Shown here piece after piece: positions 5,412-5,638 of a stretch of 5,638 nt of DNA. Every line of letters starts with the position of its first letter. Position 1 is the first letter of the stretch. The stretch comes from an uncultured Clostridia bacterium. Its GTDB lineage: Bacteria; Bacillota; Clostridia; UBA1381. The notes under the pieces are model-generated. The model was not told the origin of the DNA. It worked only from the letters and a program-made list of their open reading frames with translations, and searched no databases. The translations under genes and the position numbers were made by a program. The stretch lies in contig CAJTUY010000070.1 of NCBI GenBank assembly GCA_910579415.1, forward strand, positions 1-5,638, written 5' to 3'.

Positions 5412-5638
5412 ATTTTTAATTGTCCCAGCACTTCGCCTATCGGTTCGTTTATTACCAATGCTGCCTGTTTGTCGGCAGGCGTTGACGCTTTATTTATTAT
5501 AACCAGATATCTGCCGCCGAAATAATTTATAAAACCTGCCGCAGGATATACGTTAAGCGATGTACCACCTATTATGAGCGTATCCGCCTCGCTTATAAAT
5601 TTTACTGACTTTGATATAGTGTCATCATTGAGCATTTC
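5408..5638 (-). CDS. Sirtuin (SIR2/CobB-type) NAD-dependent protein deacylase, C-terminal part
   Basis: Only the last 76 or so residues are in the window; the gene enters from the right edge and its start lies outside. The segment EADTLIIGGTSLNVYPAAGF is the characteristic sirtuin region where GTSL contacts NAD, followed by a strand ending LVIINKAST and the C-terminal helix INEPIGEVLGQL. Full-length bacterial sirtuins are about 240 residues and remove acetyl or other acyl groups from lysines, using NAD and yielding O-acyl-ADP-ribose. The catalytic His and any zinc-binding cysteines would lie outside the window and cannot be checked. Its TGA stop overlaps the start of the phosphopantetheinyl transferase gene (ATGA), so the two are very probably one operon. 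Assignment from the fragment is firm; the acyl specificity is not visible. Confidence 0.9.
   Translation of the reverse strand, partial: EMLNDDTISKSVKFISEADTLIIGGTSLNVYPAAGFINYFGGRYLVIINKASTPADKQAALVINEPIGEVLGQLKI

Overview
This AT-rich window carries compact genes, strong AGGAGG-type ribosome binding sites, sigma-A-type promoters, and a divergent MocR regulator beside pdxST. That combination points to a low-GC Gram-positive bacterium, most likely a Clostridia-class Firmicute. The genus cannot be fixed from the sequence alone. The window looks like ordinary chromosome. I see no insertion sequence, phage module, CRISPR array or toxin-antitoxin pair.

Layout. Positions 1-118 hold only a promoter and ribosome binding site for a multi-pass membrane protein (119-1531, +). 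That protein resembles the WsfD-type GT-C glycan hexose transferases of Firmicutes. A consensus promoter overlapping its stop codon drives a tRNA-Gly(GCC) gene (1575-1649, +), which is followed by a strong terminator hairpin. Convergent to it is a MocR/PdxR-type regulator (1678-3039, -). It is divergent from pdxS (3150-4022, +) and pdxT (4022-4588, +), which encode the two subunits of the DXP-independent pyridoxal 5'-phosphate (PLP) synthase. A symmetric, probably bidirectional terminator (4587-4624) ends that operon. Next comes an unrecognised 69-residue gene (4654-4863, +). Its 3' end overlaps, tail to tail, an Sfp-type phosphopantetheinyl transferase gene (4833-5411, -). That gene is joined by an ATGA overlap to the C-terminal part of a sirtuin-type deacylase gene (5408-5638, -), which runs off the right edge.

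How they work together. The centre is a self-contained vitamin B6 module. PdxS condenses ribose 5-phosphate, glyceraldehyde 3-phosphate and ammonia into PLP, PdxT supplies the ammonia from glutamine, and the divergent regulator presumably sets expression in response to PLP. The two promoters face each other with overlapping -10 boxes and an 8-bp inverted repeat beside them. The regulator has Arg where MocR proteins normally have the PLP Schiff-base Lys, which questions how it senses the cofactor. On the right, the sirtuin and phosphopantetheinyl transferase are probably one translationally coupled operon running leftward. Its transcript would pass antisense through the small gene before meeting the bidirectional terminator.

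I found no clearly new multi-gene system. The observations most worth following are the Lys-to-Arg change in the regulator, the face-to-face pdx promoter arrangement, and the small orphan gene enclosed by opposing transcription.
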